Part shown: positions 47,201 through 60,328 of the stretch, in pieces
Numbering within the stretch: the stretch's first letter is position 1
Layout: the number at the start of each line of letters is the position of its first letter
Assembly (NCBI RefSeq): GCF_910596095.1
Contig: NC_056535.1
Location: forward strand, 19,918,505-19,982,504
Source of the DNA: Thunnus maccoyii
Taxonomy: Eukaryota; Chordata; Actinopteri; Scombriformes; Scombridae
DNA: 64,000 nucleotides
Reading direction: 5' to 3'
The notes under the pieces: generated by a model
Told to the model about the DNA's origin: nothing
The model's database searches: none
Seen by the model: only the letters and a program-made list of their open reading frames with translations
Position numbers and translations under genes: made by a program

Positions 47201-47741
47201 TAATATTACAGCATAACTTTTTTTTTGTAGAAATTCTTACTTTTTAATCTTTCTGGTTGTTTTCTTTCTGTGAAAAGTGTCCATATAAATAAATAAAGAT
47301 AATCCATTATGTTTCTACAAATTTGATATTCTTCTTAAGAATAAATGCAACATTCATTATAGTTAAAAAAGCTTGAAAAGTCACTTTTCAGATTCCATGA
47401 CTCCATAACTCATTTAACCTGTCACACATTAACATTTATTGGAAATCCAGAAAACACCTGTGTTTTGTTGTTTTGTTGTTGTTGTTTTTCTTTTCTCTTT
47501 GGTTTATTTGTTGTTGTTGTTGTTGTTGTTGTTGTTTTGGGGTTTTATTTTTTTGCTCCTTGTAACAAGGATTGTATTTCAGTTACAGAGTTTTGAAGAG
47601 TTCTGTTACAAAAAAAAAAAAAAAAAAAAATCCTCAGATATCAAGATATGAGATAAAAGACAAAAACGTGATATTATTTTTATTTGAACTCTTTCAGAAT
47701 TTGTGGCCATGATGACCGGGGACTTGTTCAAAATGAGCTGA
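44293..47741 (+). CDS. calml6: calglandulin / calmodulin-like 6 type EF-hand protein
   Basis: Calmodulin-superfamily Ca2+ sensor; in human CALML6 is next to GNB1, as here. Exons are 44293-44295 (the ATG alone), 44457-44631, 46666-46810, 46999-47099 and 47698-47741, giving 155 residues (calglandulin 156). An intron directly after the ATG is the classic calmodulin gene structure. The sequence KLTQEQITEYKGVFEMFDED and YVLMNAGEPLNEIEAEQMMK match snake venom-gland calglandulin closely. EF-hand 1 (DEDGNGDVKTQE) and EF-hand 4 (DKDGDGTIDYEE) have full coordinating residues. EF-hands 2 (DKDGKGIFNCDS) and 3 (DKEAKGYIDWNT) lack the position-12 Glu and position-5 ligand, so they probably bind Ca2+ poorly. 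Despite the snake name the family is not a toxin; a secretory or muscle role is suggested but not proven. The symbol is by synteny. Confidence 0.9.
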
Positions 47742-49786
47742 AGACTCAATGAAAGAAACTGCTCTCCCTTCAAACCTCGTGGACATTTTGCTGCCATTGT
47801 GAAAATAGTGAATGTGATCCAATGATACATGATTATAAAACAGGAAAACCGTCATTTTAGTTTTCAGCATATTTCTGGTTGAACTAATGAATGTGTGCAA
47901 CCACACATCTGTGTGTCTTATGAATAAGTGTACAAATCATTCACATTAAAGTGAAAAATCATAAAAGTGATTCGCCAGAGATTTTTTTTTTCTCTTTGTA
48001 TGTTTGTTTAAAAAACACACGAGCAGTGAATTCAGGTCATTGTGACTTAGAGAAAAGACATCATAGGGTTAATTTCCTCAGCCCTGCCACCCGGATGCAG
48101 TCATTCACATGGGCCTGACAGCATCTGGTGTGTGCAGAGCCATTAAATCCCATTCTCATCTCTGCAAAGCCAAATGGACAGCTGAGGGAGCCAACTGCAT
48201 CTATCATCTTGAAGCCATTAGACCAATTGCAGGGTGAAGGGGGAGGGAGCTTGCCGCACTGATCTCTGTTTGCAGCATCCCTAGAGCACCCTCTGTTGTG
48301 TGAAATACAAGAAAGGGCAAGACGGGGGGAGTAAATCCTGGGAGGCAATCGGAGAACGGGAAGGGGATCTCTTGGAGGCTGCCTGCTTGGATAGGGTTAC
48401 TTTGGTGTGTGGAGTCCATCTTCAGAGAACATGGCTGTTTTTTCAATGTAAACAGCGTGTGCAGTACCTGCATTGCTAAAGGGAGAAGCAGAGGAGGAGG
48501 AGAAGGAGGAGGAGGAGGAGGAGGGGCAGACATTGGAGGAAATGTTGCCTCTTCCAATGAAATTTTCCCCTCTCTAGCTAGCCCCGGCCTGCCGCAGCTC
48601 ACCTCTGAACTCATGCATGTTATATGTTAAGGTACGTATGCATCTCTAATCTGAGAGGACACATGCAGTAGGACGTGGTCACGTTGGCAGGATTAGTAGC
48701 TCAGCTGTTTGCACAGGACAGCTGAGATACAGTGCATCTTGACTAAAAATAACATGTTATGTATGAGTAACACACAGTGCTAATAAGTCCATAAAATGAT
48801 TCAAGCAAAGATGACCCTTTTAAAACGTTAGATGCTCTACCTTTGTGCAGTGCAGGGATTGTTAACTGGACAACAGCATTGACTGAATCCAGCCTTTGGT
48901 TTTCATTGGTTGTTTGCTTCAGCTGCACATGTTCCTCATTAAAAGCACAAGCAGACAGGATGCACTAAGGAGAGAGGAATGGATCATATGTCTATTTTCA
49001 CCGCCCTCCTGTGTCAACCATATAACCTCAAAGCAAACATGAGAGGAATCCATGTTATATTCATGTTTTAGAACTCCTATTATATGTAAATCATCAGGAT
49101 AAATTGCTCTTCACTCTCATGGGATGTGTACAGTTTATGTGTGGGTGGGAGCTACAAGACTTGGATGCAGTGGGTATTTATGGAACCTGTGTGTGTGTGT
49201 GTGCGGGGGTGTAAGTTTGATTTTGATGTTTGAACACACTGCCAACACATTTCCTCACATTGCATGTTACAGTTGGAGTGGTTAGTATTCCTCTCTATTT
49301 TATCAAGTTTGTTATGCCACTTTCCTTCTGTGCCTTTTCTACCCACATCCTGCCCAAAACACCTACCACAACCCCGCTGGCACGATCAGCCAGGGTTTGA
49401 ATGAAATCGAGGGTGTGCAAACACTGAAATGTTTGATTTTTTTTTTAACAAAAGATTTTAGCAAATCATCAGTATAAGACGAATAAAGCATTTTTGCTGG
49501 AGTTAAAGAATCCCCTCACCTTTTTTTAAAAAAAAAATCATACTCTCTACAATGTTTTGTTCTATAACATCATATGGTTAAAAATCAGCAAAATAACTCT
49601 TTATCAATCATGTAATATTTTTGCTTTCTTTCATTTTATTCTTAAGATCACATGGCCAAAACATGATCAATGCCTCAGCAGACCCCAGACCAGAGGGAAG
49701 ACACCTGTGTCAACTATGAGACACACTAGAAACTAAGACACATAGCAGCATCTTTACAAAGATTCAAAATACAGTTACGCCTGACC
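47742..49786. other. intergenic, possible 5' UTR of the C3orf18-type gene
   Basis: ATTAAA at about 47943 suits the calml6 poly(A) site. At about 48360-48640 there is a GC-richer block with GAG-rich DNA (48490-48526) that may be a leader exon of the next gene: TATATGTTAAG/GTACGTATG near 48630 is a passable donor. Nothing else is recognised. Confidence 0.4.
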
Positions 49787-52420
<2,634 letters not shown>

Positions 52421-54582
52421 CAGCGCTCTTCCATTAGTTGATTTCAGTTTGTGGGGGGCCACTGCCTCCATTAAGATACAGTATGTCGCTCAGGAAGGAA
52501 CACAAAGAGAAAAAAAAGGACTGTTTTTGGGAACAACTGGAGCTTTGGTTATTATTTTCATTATTACGACATAGTATGTGAAATGACAGTGGTTTTCAAA
52601 TTATGAAAAAAGAGTTGGGGTGCATGTATGATAAGGGAAAATAACGGGAAGCATTATGTATGATCTTGCACTGTTATCATTTGTCGCACAAATACAGTGT
52701 GATGCACTTTTCTTAAAATCATGTTCTGTCATTGCTGTTTAAACGTCTGATAATTTGTCAGTGAAGTTTCTTGAGAGCTTCATTATCTACTTTCATGTTT
52801 GATAAGAGAGAAGTGTAAATTTGTGTTATACTACTTGTGTGATCTTACGTCTCCGACCAGCGTGAACACTGGATGTATTACCATCCTTAGGTGAACTTTC
52901 CCCCTCCATCTTGTTTCTTCTTTATTGAGCAATGAAGGATTGTTTCTGTCTGTATACATTAAAACTATTTAAACCAATTTGGAAAAAAAAGTGGTGTTTT
53001 GTTGTACAAATCTGCAGAAGAGAGTTGATAGGTGTGATATTTTATTGATAAGCGATAAAGAAGCAGAATAACACAAATCACATGGTAAAGAATCATAACA
53101 AAATATATATCACAGGTTGGTGAGTTGTATTAATGAAGTGGATGAGGACACATCAATAACATAACTACAAAATGGTGTTAAGGCATAAAAGATGATTCTC
53201 AAGTTACACTTCAACTTTTCAATAGTTGAAAATGGATCAAGTACTGCATGTAACTACATCACTATCAGTAAGATCACAGAACAACGTCGTCCCCATATAG
53301 AGAGTAAATATCCAGACACAGCTCATGTAAAAGAACAAACATTGACTCAGATGTAGTTAAATTAGGAGGCACCCTTCAGGCTGACTACCATTCACTATGG
53401 TGATATGGATGTAGTGAGATGAGATGAGTGGACTACAACAGTACTAGTTTGACAGTTATTTCAAGATTTCTTAAGGAACGTGACCCCTGCAAGCCTTCTA
53501 CATTACACGGGCCAGATCCAGATCGCCTGCAGGTCTGAGGAGGTTAGGTACAACGAACCAAACATTTCCTCAGAGGTGACCCAGGCTTGTTTGTTTTCAG
53601 AGGTAGTCCAGAGGGCAAAAAAAAACGTAAAGTCAATGCAGTTAAACAAGAAAACATACCTTCCTGTGAATGAATTAAGATCTTCTGGCAGCAATTTAGT
53701 CAACAATGCTGATATACATGAAAGTATTGAGACACAGCATATCATCCGTGATATATATTTAAGTCATAAGTGATGTGTAGTTCATGTTGGATAACTTCAT
53801 GCCTATCACGCATGATGATGACAGTGGGACCGAATCTTTGAAGCATTTGCAATAAAAGCTTGAGGTCGTTGGTCAGTTTAAAGTCCTCCTCCACTCAAAA
53901 ATATGTTTTTCTTCTTGTTCCTATAGTTGGATGTTTGAACTTCACTGTGCAGAATGATGTACGTGTAGAGTTTGAAACTTGAAGGCTGTTTTCACTTTCA
54001 TCTGCTGAAAGTGGAAAGTTCCTCTGTGCTCACTGAAAATTCAGTTTTAAGGGGCGGGCCTGCGACCATGATTAATGACATCACAACTAGTTTGGAAGCC
54101 AATCATAGTCCAATATTCAACTAACACAAGAGTGATGTGGAAACTTGAGGCCTCCAGTTCACATACGGTGAGACTTGGGCATTACAGAAGATGTTTCCTA
54201 CTTCACTGTGAAACAACCTCTGAAATGAAATATACTTTCATAATTATAGATTCTGAAATTTTTAATAAGGGAGAAGGAGAGGGTGTAATTTTAAGGATTT
54301 TAATGAGATCATTTAAATTTTTGGGGAGGGGGAAACCATATCAGACACAAATTATTATTCAAAGCAGTGTATTTCATATACATCTTAAAACATGTCTGGA
54401 GGGGATCTTTAAGTGCAAAAATCCTGACTAACAAGGTCTCAAAAACGTTTTTGTAAAAACAGATTGGGGGCTGGAAGCTTCTTTACTTCTGATGTTTAAT
54501 TTGGTCTACTATGGGAGAAATATCTCCATAAAGAAAAGATCTCCAAAATACTAATATTCTATATGGTTATGATGATTGATTA
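52421..54582. other. C3orf18-type 3' UTR and intergenic DNA
   Basis: The first 550 bp are a plausible 3' UTR. The block at about 53870-54430 (GGGGCGGGCCTGCGACCATG, CAACTAGTTTGGAAGCCAAT) resembles a dispersed teleost repeat, but borders are not visible. No exon is seen. Confidence 0.4.
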
Positions 54583-54850
54583 TCCATCCATCTTTGATGC
54601 TTATCCTCTAGAAGGTTGCAGGGAGCTGGAGCCATTCTCAGCTGACATTGGGTGGACAGGCTGCCAGCCAATCACAGGGCTAACATATAGTATAGAGACA
54701 GACTATACAGCAAATTAGAGCCACCAATTTGACTAACCTGCAGGCACAGGGATAACATACAAACTCCACACAGAAGGGCCGGTGGATTCAAACCCAGAAC
54801 CCTCTTGCTGTGAAGCAACAGTACTAACCACTGCACCACCATGTCGCCCA
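54583..54850 (-). mobile_element. tRNA-derived SINE
   Basis: Read on the minus strand the element starts GGGCGACATGGTGGTGCAGT. It has a pol III A box (TGGTGCAGTGG, 54838-54828) and B box (GGTTTGAATCC, 54794-54784), then a body with GTGTGGAGTTTGTATGTTATC, and closes with GGATGGATAATC-type simple tail near 54583. The layout, a tRNA-like head with correctly spaced boxes and a simple-repeat tail, is that of a fish SINE I recognise as very common. It sits between the C3orf18-type gene and hmga2. Confidence 0.85.
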
Positions 54851-55390
54851 TGACTTGATCAATACTGATAAAATAGTGCATGTTTTTTTATGTTTCAAAC
54901 TTGTGTCAGTCCTCCCAAACTACAAGAATATATTTTTTTTCACTAAACCTCTAGTGGTATGTTGCCATCCAGATAGTTTTGATTTTATATGCCTGGATTT
55001 TGAGATATGCACCTCTTGTGATTTCTGCCGCCATCCCAATACAGTGGGGGTGAGTGGAGTCTCCTTGTGGCATCCAAATCATTAAAAGATTATATTTAAA
55101 AAAAAACTCTCCCCGTTACTCTGGTTGATCCACTTATTGTCAAGAGTTTTCATGTATTTCTTCAAAGAAAATAGCTCCATTGGAAACTGTTCACAGTGAG
55201 GTTTGTGATGAGTAATCGGGACATACTTTCTGAAAAACACTATTCATTAGATTTTTAAATGTTGTTTTTCAATATTGTATGTGCCACAAAAATTCCATTC
55301 ATGCCTTTATATTGGGGTCTGCATGACATGCTACTAGATGTAAAGTGAGAAAATATATTTTTTTTGTAATATGGGTGAAATGACCCTTTA

Positions 55391-55898
55391 AAGTGAGACT
55401 ATGTAACTTTTGGAAGAAGATGTAACTCATTCTTCCTCTTAAAAATGAATAGTTAAAATTATAAGCAGTTTAATTTTAATACTCTCTACACCTGAAGAAG
55501 ACCCATAGTGGTCGAAAAGTTGTCATATCCATGTAGAATTAAGGACGATTTAGGAACAATTTAGCAGTGTGCAGGTGCTCTTATGTTCTTTTGTGTAGTT
55601 TTTCGGGACAAAACAAGACATTTGAGGATGTCAGTTTGGGCTTTTGGAAATTTTTCACAATTTTCTGACATTATATGGACAAAACAATTCATTGGTTAAT
55701 CAATAAAATAATTGACAAATGAAACAATGAAAAATAATCGGTAGTTGCAGCCCTAGTAGCTGATGTTAGCAAACTTTAGATACATGTCACTTTTATTTGT
55801 GTTACTGTTACACTATATTTTAGCATTGACCATTACTACATAATAGTCACTTGTGGCCACAGTGCCCACTTTTCACCAAAAGTTACACAGTCTCACTT
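55391..55898. mobile_element. MITE with AAGTGAGACTATGTAACTTTTGG ends
   Basis: The left end (55391-55412) AGTGAGACTATGTAACTTTT is the inverse of the right end (55876-55898), which reads AAAAGTTACACAGTCTCACT: about 18 of 20 positions match. Inside, about 55600-55755, is a second dispersed repeat ending GGTAGTTGCAGCCCTAGTAG, so this copy is composite. No coding frame. Confidence 0.75.
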
Positions 55899-56322
55899 TT
55901 AGTAGCCAAAGAGCAAAATAAAAAACTTGTGTCCTTTTTTCTCTCAAACAAAGACACCACTACTGATCAACTGTTGCTTTAAAGGTAACTAGTGATGTTG
56001 TCTTGCTGTTTTCCATAATTTTCATGTATGTCAGCACTGTGTCGTTATTTGCTACCCTTCTTTTCAAATCACATGAATTAAGAGTGTCACACATAAAATG
56101 TACAGTGTAAGAATCAGAAAATACATGATGTAGTAAAAATGAGAAAAGAGTAACAGACCCAAAGAAAAAACAAGTATTTCATAAGGAACTACACCCTAAA
56201 AAGCAAGTATTTCGTCAAGTTGTTGTAAACTATTTGCTGCATTTTTTCCCAGGAAAACAAACAAAGTCTCAATTCGGTTTTAACAAATACAGTTTTTTTT
56301 TTAAAGAAATGACACCGATGCT

Positions 56323-56328
56323 TTTATT
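56323..56328 (-). terminator. hmga2: candidate hmga2 poly(A) signal
   Basis: The minus strand reads AATAAA here (TTTATT on the plus strand), followed downstream by a T-rich to mixed stretch. It would give a 3' UTR of about 1.65 kb. Longer forms are possible because mammalian HMGA2 has a UTR near 3 kb. Confidence 0.4.
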
Positions 56329-56531
56329 TGTACACCAATAGTAAAATCCTCTGCTGGAGTGTAACGTCCGCTTGTGTGTGTTCGTGTGTTGGTATGTAGA
56401 CCTGAAAAACCCTTTGCCTGTCTGTGTTGTATGTTTACATGTGTGTGTACAGTAAGACAGTGTCTTTGCCAATGCTGAGGGAGTGGAGAAGAGTTACTTT
56501 GTTGGAGATCTTTTGTTTTTTTTTTCGTTAC

Positions 56532-56539
56532 TGAGGTAG
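56532..56539 (-). promoter_or_regulatory. hmga2: let-7 target site (8-mer)
   Basis: On the minus strand the sequence is CTACCTCA, a perfect 8-mer match to the let-7 seed plus the position-1 A. It lies 1.4 kb after the hmga2 stop codon, inside the presumed 3' UTR. HMGA2 of mammals is a classic let-7 target with several such sites. Confidence 0.6.
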
Positions 56540-57298
56540 AATGAGAGATTAAGAAAATGAGGGTAACTGAGGTTTAAATGAGGTCTTTGTGTCAAGGCAT
56601 ACTGGTAATGTCAAATACAGATCAGAAATGCACAACAAACACAGCACAATAATTATTACTGAGTAGACTGAAAACATGTTCCTGAATAGTTTTGTACCTG
56701 AGGTTTCATTATGGTGTAAAAGCACTGTAATAGTAAAATCCTGAGTGTGGTAAAATGACACGTCAACACTGTTGTTGACTGAAGTAGATATGAAGGGTTT
56801 CTTTCCAAAATTAAGATATCCATTTAAACCTTTGGGTTCCTTTTTCTTAAAACAGCTGCTGGTTAGAATGGGGGGGAAATGAATTTCACTGATGTTATTA
56901 ACAATTTCATTACTCTTGACATTTTAGCATGTCATGTAATCCTCTGCATTTTTTTATTCTGAGCAAAAAAAAAAAAACATTTTCCCCACCAAAAATTGGA
57001 TACTGCATTTTGGACTAAAACCTTTCACATCTACTTTCATTATAATGACTTCAGCGCACCATGATAATATTGTAACATTGCTAAAAATGTCACTTTCTTG
57101 CTCCCATGTGAGGATTCATGACACCTGATTTAGAAACATGTTTCAATATAACGGTTCAGTTTGGTTCCTTTTTCCTTAACCCCCCTCTCATTTTAGCCTG
57201 CAGCCCTGCCCCCCCCCCCCCCCCCCCTCCCCTCCCACACACACACCTCCCCACACACATACACACTGAGGGGTTCAGGAAAGCGTGCATCTTTAAAG

Positions 57299-57749
57299 TA
57301 ACTGTTCAACATTTTGGGTAATTTGTTTCTTTGCTTTCTTAATGAGAGTAAGATAAGAATATTAATACCATGAAAAACAGTTAGCTTAGCTTAGCTTAGC
57401 TTAGCGTTAAGACTGAAATCAGAGGGGAACAGCTAGCCTGCCTCTTTCAAAAGGTAACAAAATTTGCCTGCATTTCTAAAGCTCAAAGGCACATAACACC
57501 TGTAAAACCACAAACTGTCATTTTAACTTTTTGTAGGGATTAAACAAGCAAGATATAACAAGTTAATTAGTGAGCTTTAGTGGTGCTAGAAGACAGATTT
57601 AGACACAGCGAGGCTAGCCGTTTCCCTCTGTTTCCAGGCTTTGTGCTAAACTAAGCTAACCGGCTGCTGGTGGACAGGAGAGTGGCATTAATCCTCTCAT
57701 CTGGCTCTCTGCAATAAAGTAAATAACCTAAAATGTCAAACTATTCCCT
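57299..57749. mobile_element. foldback MITE in the hmga2 3' UTR
   Basis: The ends AACTGTTCAACATTTTGGG and CCTAAAATGTCAAACTATTC form an imperfect inverted repeat. The interior has tandem TTAGC units (about 57381-57405) and AGCTAGCCTGCCTCTTTC, features of a very common percomorph foldback repeat; CTAAACTAAGCTAACCGGCT near 57648 answers the TTAGC block on the other arm. It lies between the two let-7 sites of hmga2. Confidence 0.75.
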
Positions 57750-57922
57750 ACAAAAAAAAAGCCCTATCCAAAGATCAAATCAAATCAAATGTTCACCCAA
57801 CAAATCCATGGTTGAGGAGAAGAAACCACTGTCTGCAATGATTTTGTGTGTGTGGGTGTGTTCCTGAATCCCTATCACAAATAGGAGTCAGATTGTACCC
57901 CTGTTTGTTTGAGGCCAAACCT

Positions 57923-57930
57923 TGAGGTAG
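57923..57930 (-). promoter_or_regulatory. hmga2: let-7 target site (8-mer) next to the stop codon
   Basis: CTACCTCA on the minus strand begins 18 nt after the hmga2 TAG. Sites within about 15-20 nt of a stop codon can be masked by terminating ribosomes, so its strength is uncertain, although the seed match is perfect. Confidence 0.6.
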
Positions 57931-57947
57931 GTAGAGAGGCATCCTAT

Positions 57948-60328
57948 CTACTCCCCTTCCTCCTGTGCTGGAACCTGAGATGACGAGGGCTCAATCTGCG
58001 AGGGACCCTCCTCACCTTCTTCTGAAGGGCCCTGGAACAGCAGGGGACCAAAACCACTTTGTCACTTTGTCTGTTATTGTCTGATCTCTTTCAGTTTGGT
58101 GACTCATTATGCCCTAAACTAATGAATCAACACTAGAAAGAGTGTGAGAATACAAGAATGAGTATTAAAATTTCATTGAGTGATTGTGTGCGGGGAAGTA
58201 GGTCCAGCTGTCAGACCTAGAAATGTGAGGAAGACGACGGTTATGTCAGGAAACCAAGAAGACAGAGGAAGAGAACAGTTAGATCAGGTTTCCCCTCTCT
58301 ACATTGACTCATTCTTCCCCTTCGAGTGCGTGCGTCTGAAAAAGGGAGTCTGTCTCAACGGTTTCAGTTCTTGAAGCATCTTAACCTCTTTGACAAACTG
58401 CTCAGTGGAGAGGATGCTATAAGGCAAACGGGTGGCATCAAGAGAACTGGCCCGCTTTTGGTAAGAACAGTTGTGCAATCTGTTCATTCGAAAAATGAAC
58501 AAGATGGTCTAAAGAAACAAAGTTTCCCAGAAACACTGGGTGTATATTCACCAAAACTGGATACACAAAAGGACGTTTCAAGGTGTATGTGGGGATTTTA
58601 GCACCGCCATCTGTGCATTTCCAAGAACTCATATGCATTTCCAAGAACTCATCATATCTTCGTAAAGTCAGTTTACATAAAGAACAAAGAACATATGTAC
58701 AGAAAAAATATATATAACTGCTTGTTTTGCTATTCACATTAAAGGTGCAAAACCAACAGAATTTCTATATTTGACTGATAACACATATTGTACTGGTTTA
58801 TGTGTGACATACACGGTTATTTGTGTGCAGTGAAATGCAATATGGCATGCTGAAGTTTGTGCTATAAGGCGTACTGTAAAAAATAAGAATTAGAAAATAA
58901 AAATCTAGATAGAAAATTATGAATAAATCCAAAAAAGTAAATTCACATACAAATATAAATATTCTATTTGAATATTATTTGGCATATTCATATTCGTAAT
59001 GTGGATAATATGTAGCTTATTTCTCTAAAAATTACAAAGACACCTTATAGTCATGTGATACTGTAGAATATAAACTCTAGTTGCTGTTTATGTCGTACAT
59101 CTAGCTAAAACTAAGTTATTCTAATACAACAACTTGAGCATCCTGGTATCTTAGTGGCTAAGATGCCATGGATTTTTGTTGCATGTCATCACCCGCTTTC
59201 TCCCCATGTCTCTTGTCTGTCTCTCTCTAATATCAGTATTAATAAAAGATAAAATGCCCCCCAAAATTAGTCCTGCAATTAATTCTACCTCCATAAAGGT
59301 TATAATGTTCCATTTTTATTTAAACTGTTTCAGAGAGGTGTTGATTCAACTTTATGGTCACTTTGGAGGCTCTACTTTGTGGTGCTGTTGAATTGTATTG
59401 GTTTATACAGAGAGGTGTTTCTCACACCAGTTTTATGAATGAGGGGAGGGTAACACCTTTCACTATAAGGCACTGAATTGGTTTTATCTTGATATTTCTA
59501 ATAAACTGGCATTTACATATCAAAGTGCATTGGTTGAACTGGAATGATGTAGGCCATGGTTTGTTGGCTTCAAAACCACTATAATGGGTGCAAAGGGCTT
59601 CTGAATGTAGAACATAAGCTTAGTGGTTAACACAAGCTTATGATATTCATGAAGAGTACAATGAGCTCTGCAGATCAGTGCAGATCAGCACTTCTTTTTC
59701 AATGCTTACAGCATATATGTAACTGCTATTAGTCAAAAGTGTAAACGGATGACACAAACAGAGATTTCTGTTGAACTGAAATTTTGTTCCTCCACAGTCA
59801 CTTTTTTTTCCAGCTTCACTGTAATGTAATACAAGTTACTTTTAAATGAAAAGTGAAGAATACTTGAAGAGGTTTAAAAGGTTTAATGCCTTGTAATGAC
59901 TTAATGATTCTGCAACAATCCCACGGCTCAGTTTGTTAGATTTTAAATCTGCTTGTTTTAAAATGTATTTAATAGACAACACATCAAATTATTTTTCAGC
60001 CGAGGGAACATGTGGCTCAAAGGGCTACGTCAAAACAAAAGTGGACCACCCTATTGCCTTTTAAAGTTTTGATTTTCCTCACCTGCTGCTCTTCAGTTAC
60101 TTCTTGAACTACTTTCTGGGGCTGTGGAAAGAAATGCAACACAATCAATAAAACACAAAGGAAAAGCTGCCCTCAAGGACTGTATACCTCTGGCATAGAC
60201 AGACACCTTGGAGGCTTTGGATATACATTTACAATTAACTCCATGATGTCTGTAAAGTGTCAGAGATGGCTCCATACCCATTTCCTTGGTCGCCCACGAG
60301 GTCGTCTCTCCCCAACAGGCTCTACTTT
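57948..60328 (-). CDS. hmga2: HMGA2, last three coding exons (partial)
   Basis: Architectural chromatin protein that binds the minor groove of AT-rich DNA through AT-hooks. Three minus-strand exons are visible: 60328-60278, 60121-60083 and 58031-57948, all phase 0. The first encodes the third AT-hook, KVEPVGERRPRGRPRKW, 51 nt as in human HMGA2 exon 3. The second encodes PQKVVQEVTEEQQ, the HMGA2-specific linker that HMGA1 lacks. The third encodes an acidic tail of 27 residues, GPSEEGEEGPSQIEPSSSQ then VPAQEEGE, and a TAG. The tail is longer and more Ser/Pro-rich than the human one. The first two hooks lie past the right edge, as expected from the giant intron 3 of this gene; more than 3.6 kb of that intron is in the window. 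Exons this short are easily overlooked. Confidence 0.9.
59090..59520. mobile_element. hAT-like MITE copy split by a SINE
   Basis: Left part TACATCTAGCTAAAACTAAG and right part CCATAAAGGTTATAATGTTC, CAGAGAGGTGTTGATTCAAC and AATAAACTGGCATTTACATA are successive pieces of the same family found at 17136-18052 and 23852-24545. It is interrupted at about 59133-59270 by a SINE. It lies in hmga2 intron 4. Confidence 0.65.
59133..59270 (+). mobile_element. short tRNA-type SINE remnant
   Basis: The sequence GAGCATCCTGGTATCTTAGT begins a tRNA-like head with an A-box-like TGGTATCTTAGTGG. It is followed by TTGTTGCATGTCATCACCCG, a CT-rich stretch with CTTGTCTGTCTCTCTCT, and TAAAAGATAAAATGCCCCCC at the end. 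The B box appears to be deleted. I recognise the family as a teleost SINE; the copy is short and old. Confidence 0.55.

Noticed and set aside
48204-48630. Pro-rich or Gly-rich frames on opposite strands
   Set aside because: Produced by the GAG/CTC simple repeat; more likely a leader exon or plain intergenic DNA.
54583-54850. Possible tRNA gene on the minus strand
   Set aside because: A and B boxes are present but the head does not fold as a full cloverleaf and is followed by a SINE body and tail.
57371-57410. Tandem TTAGC array resembling a telomere-like or satellite repeat
   Set aside because: Only about five units, and it is an ordinary internal part of the foldback MITE.
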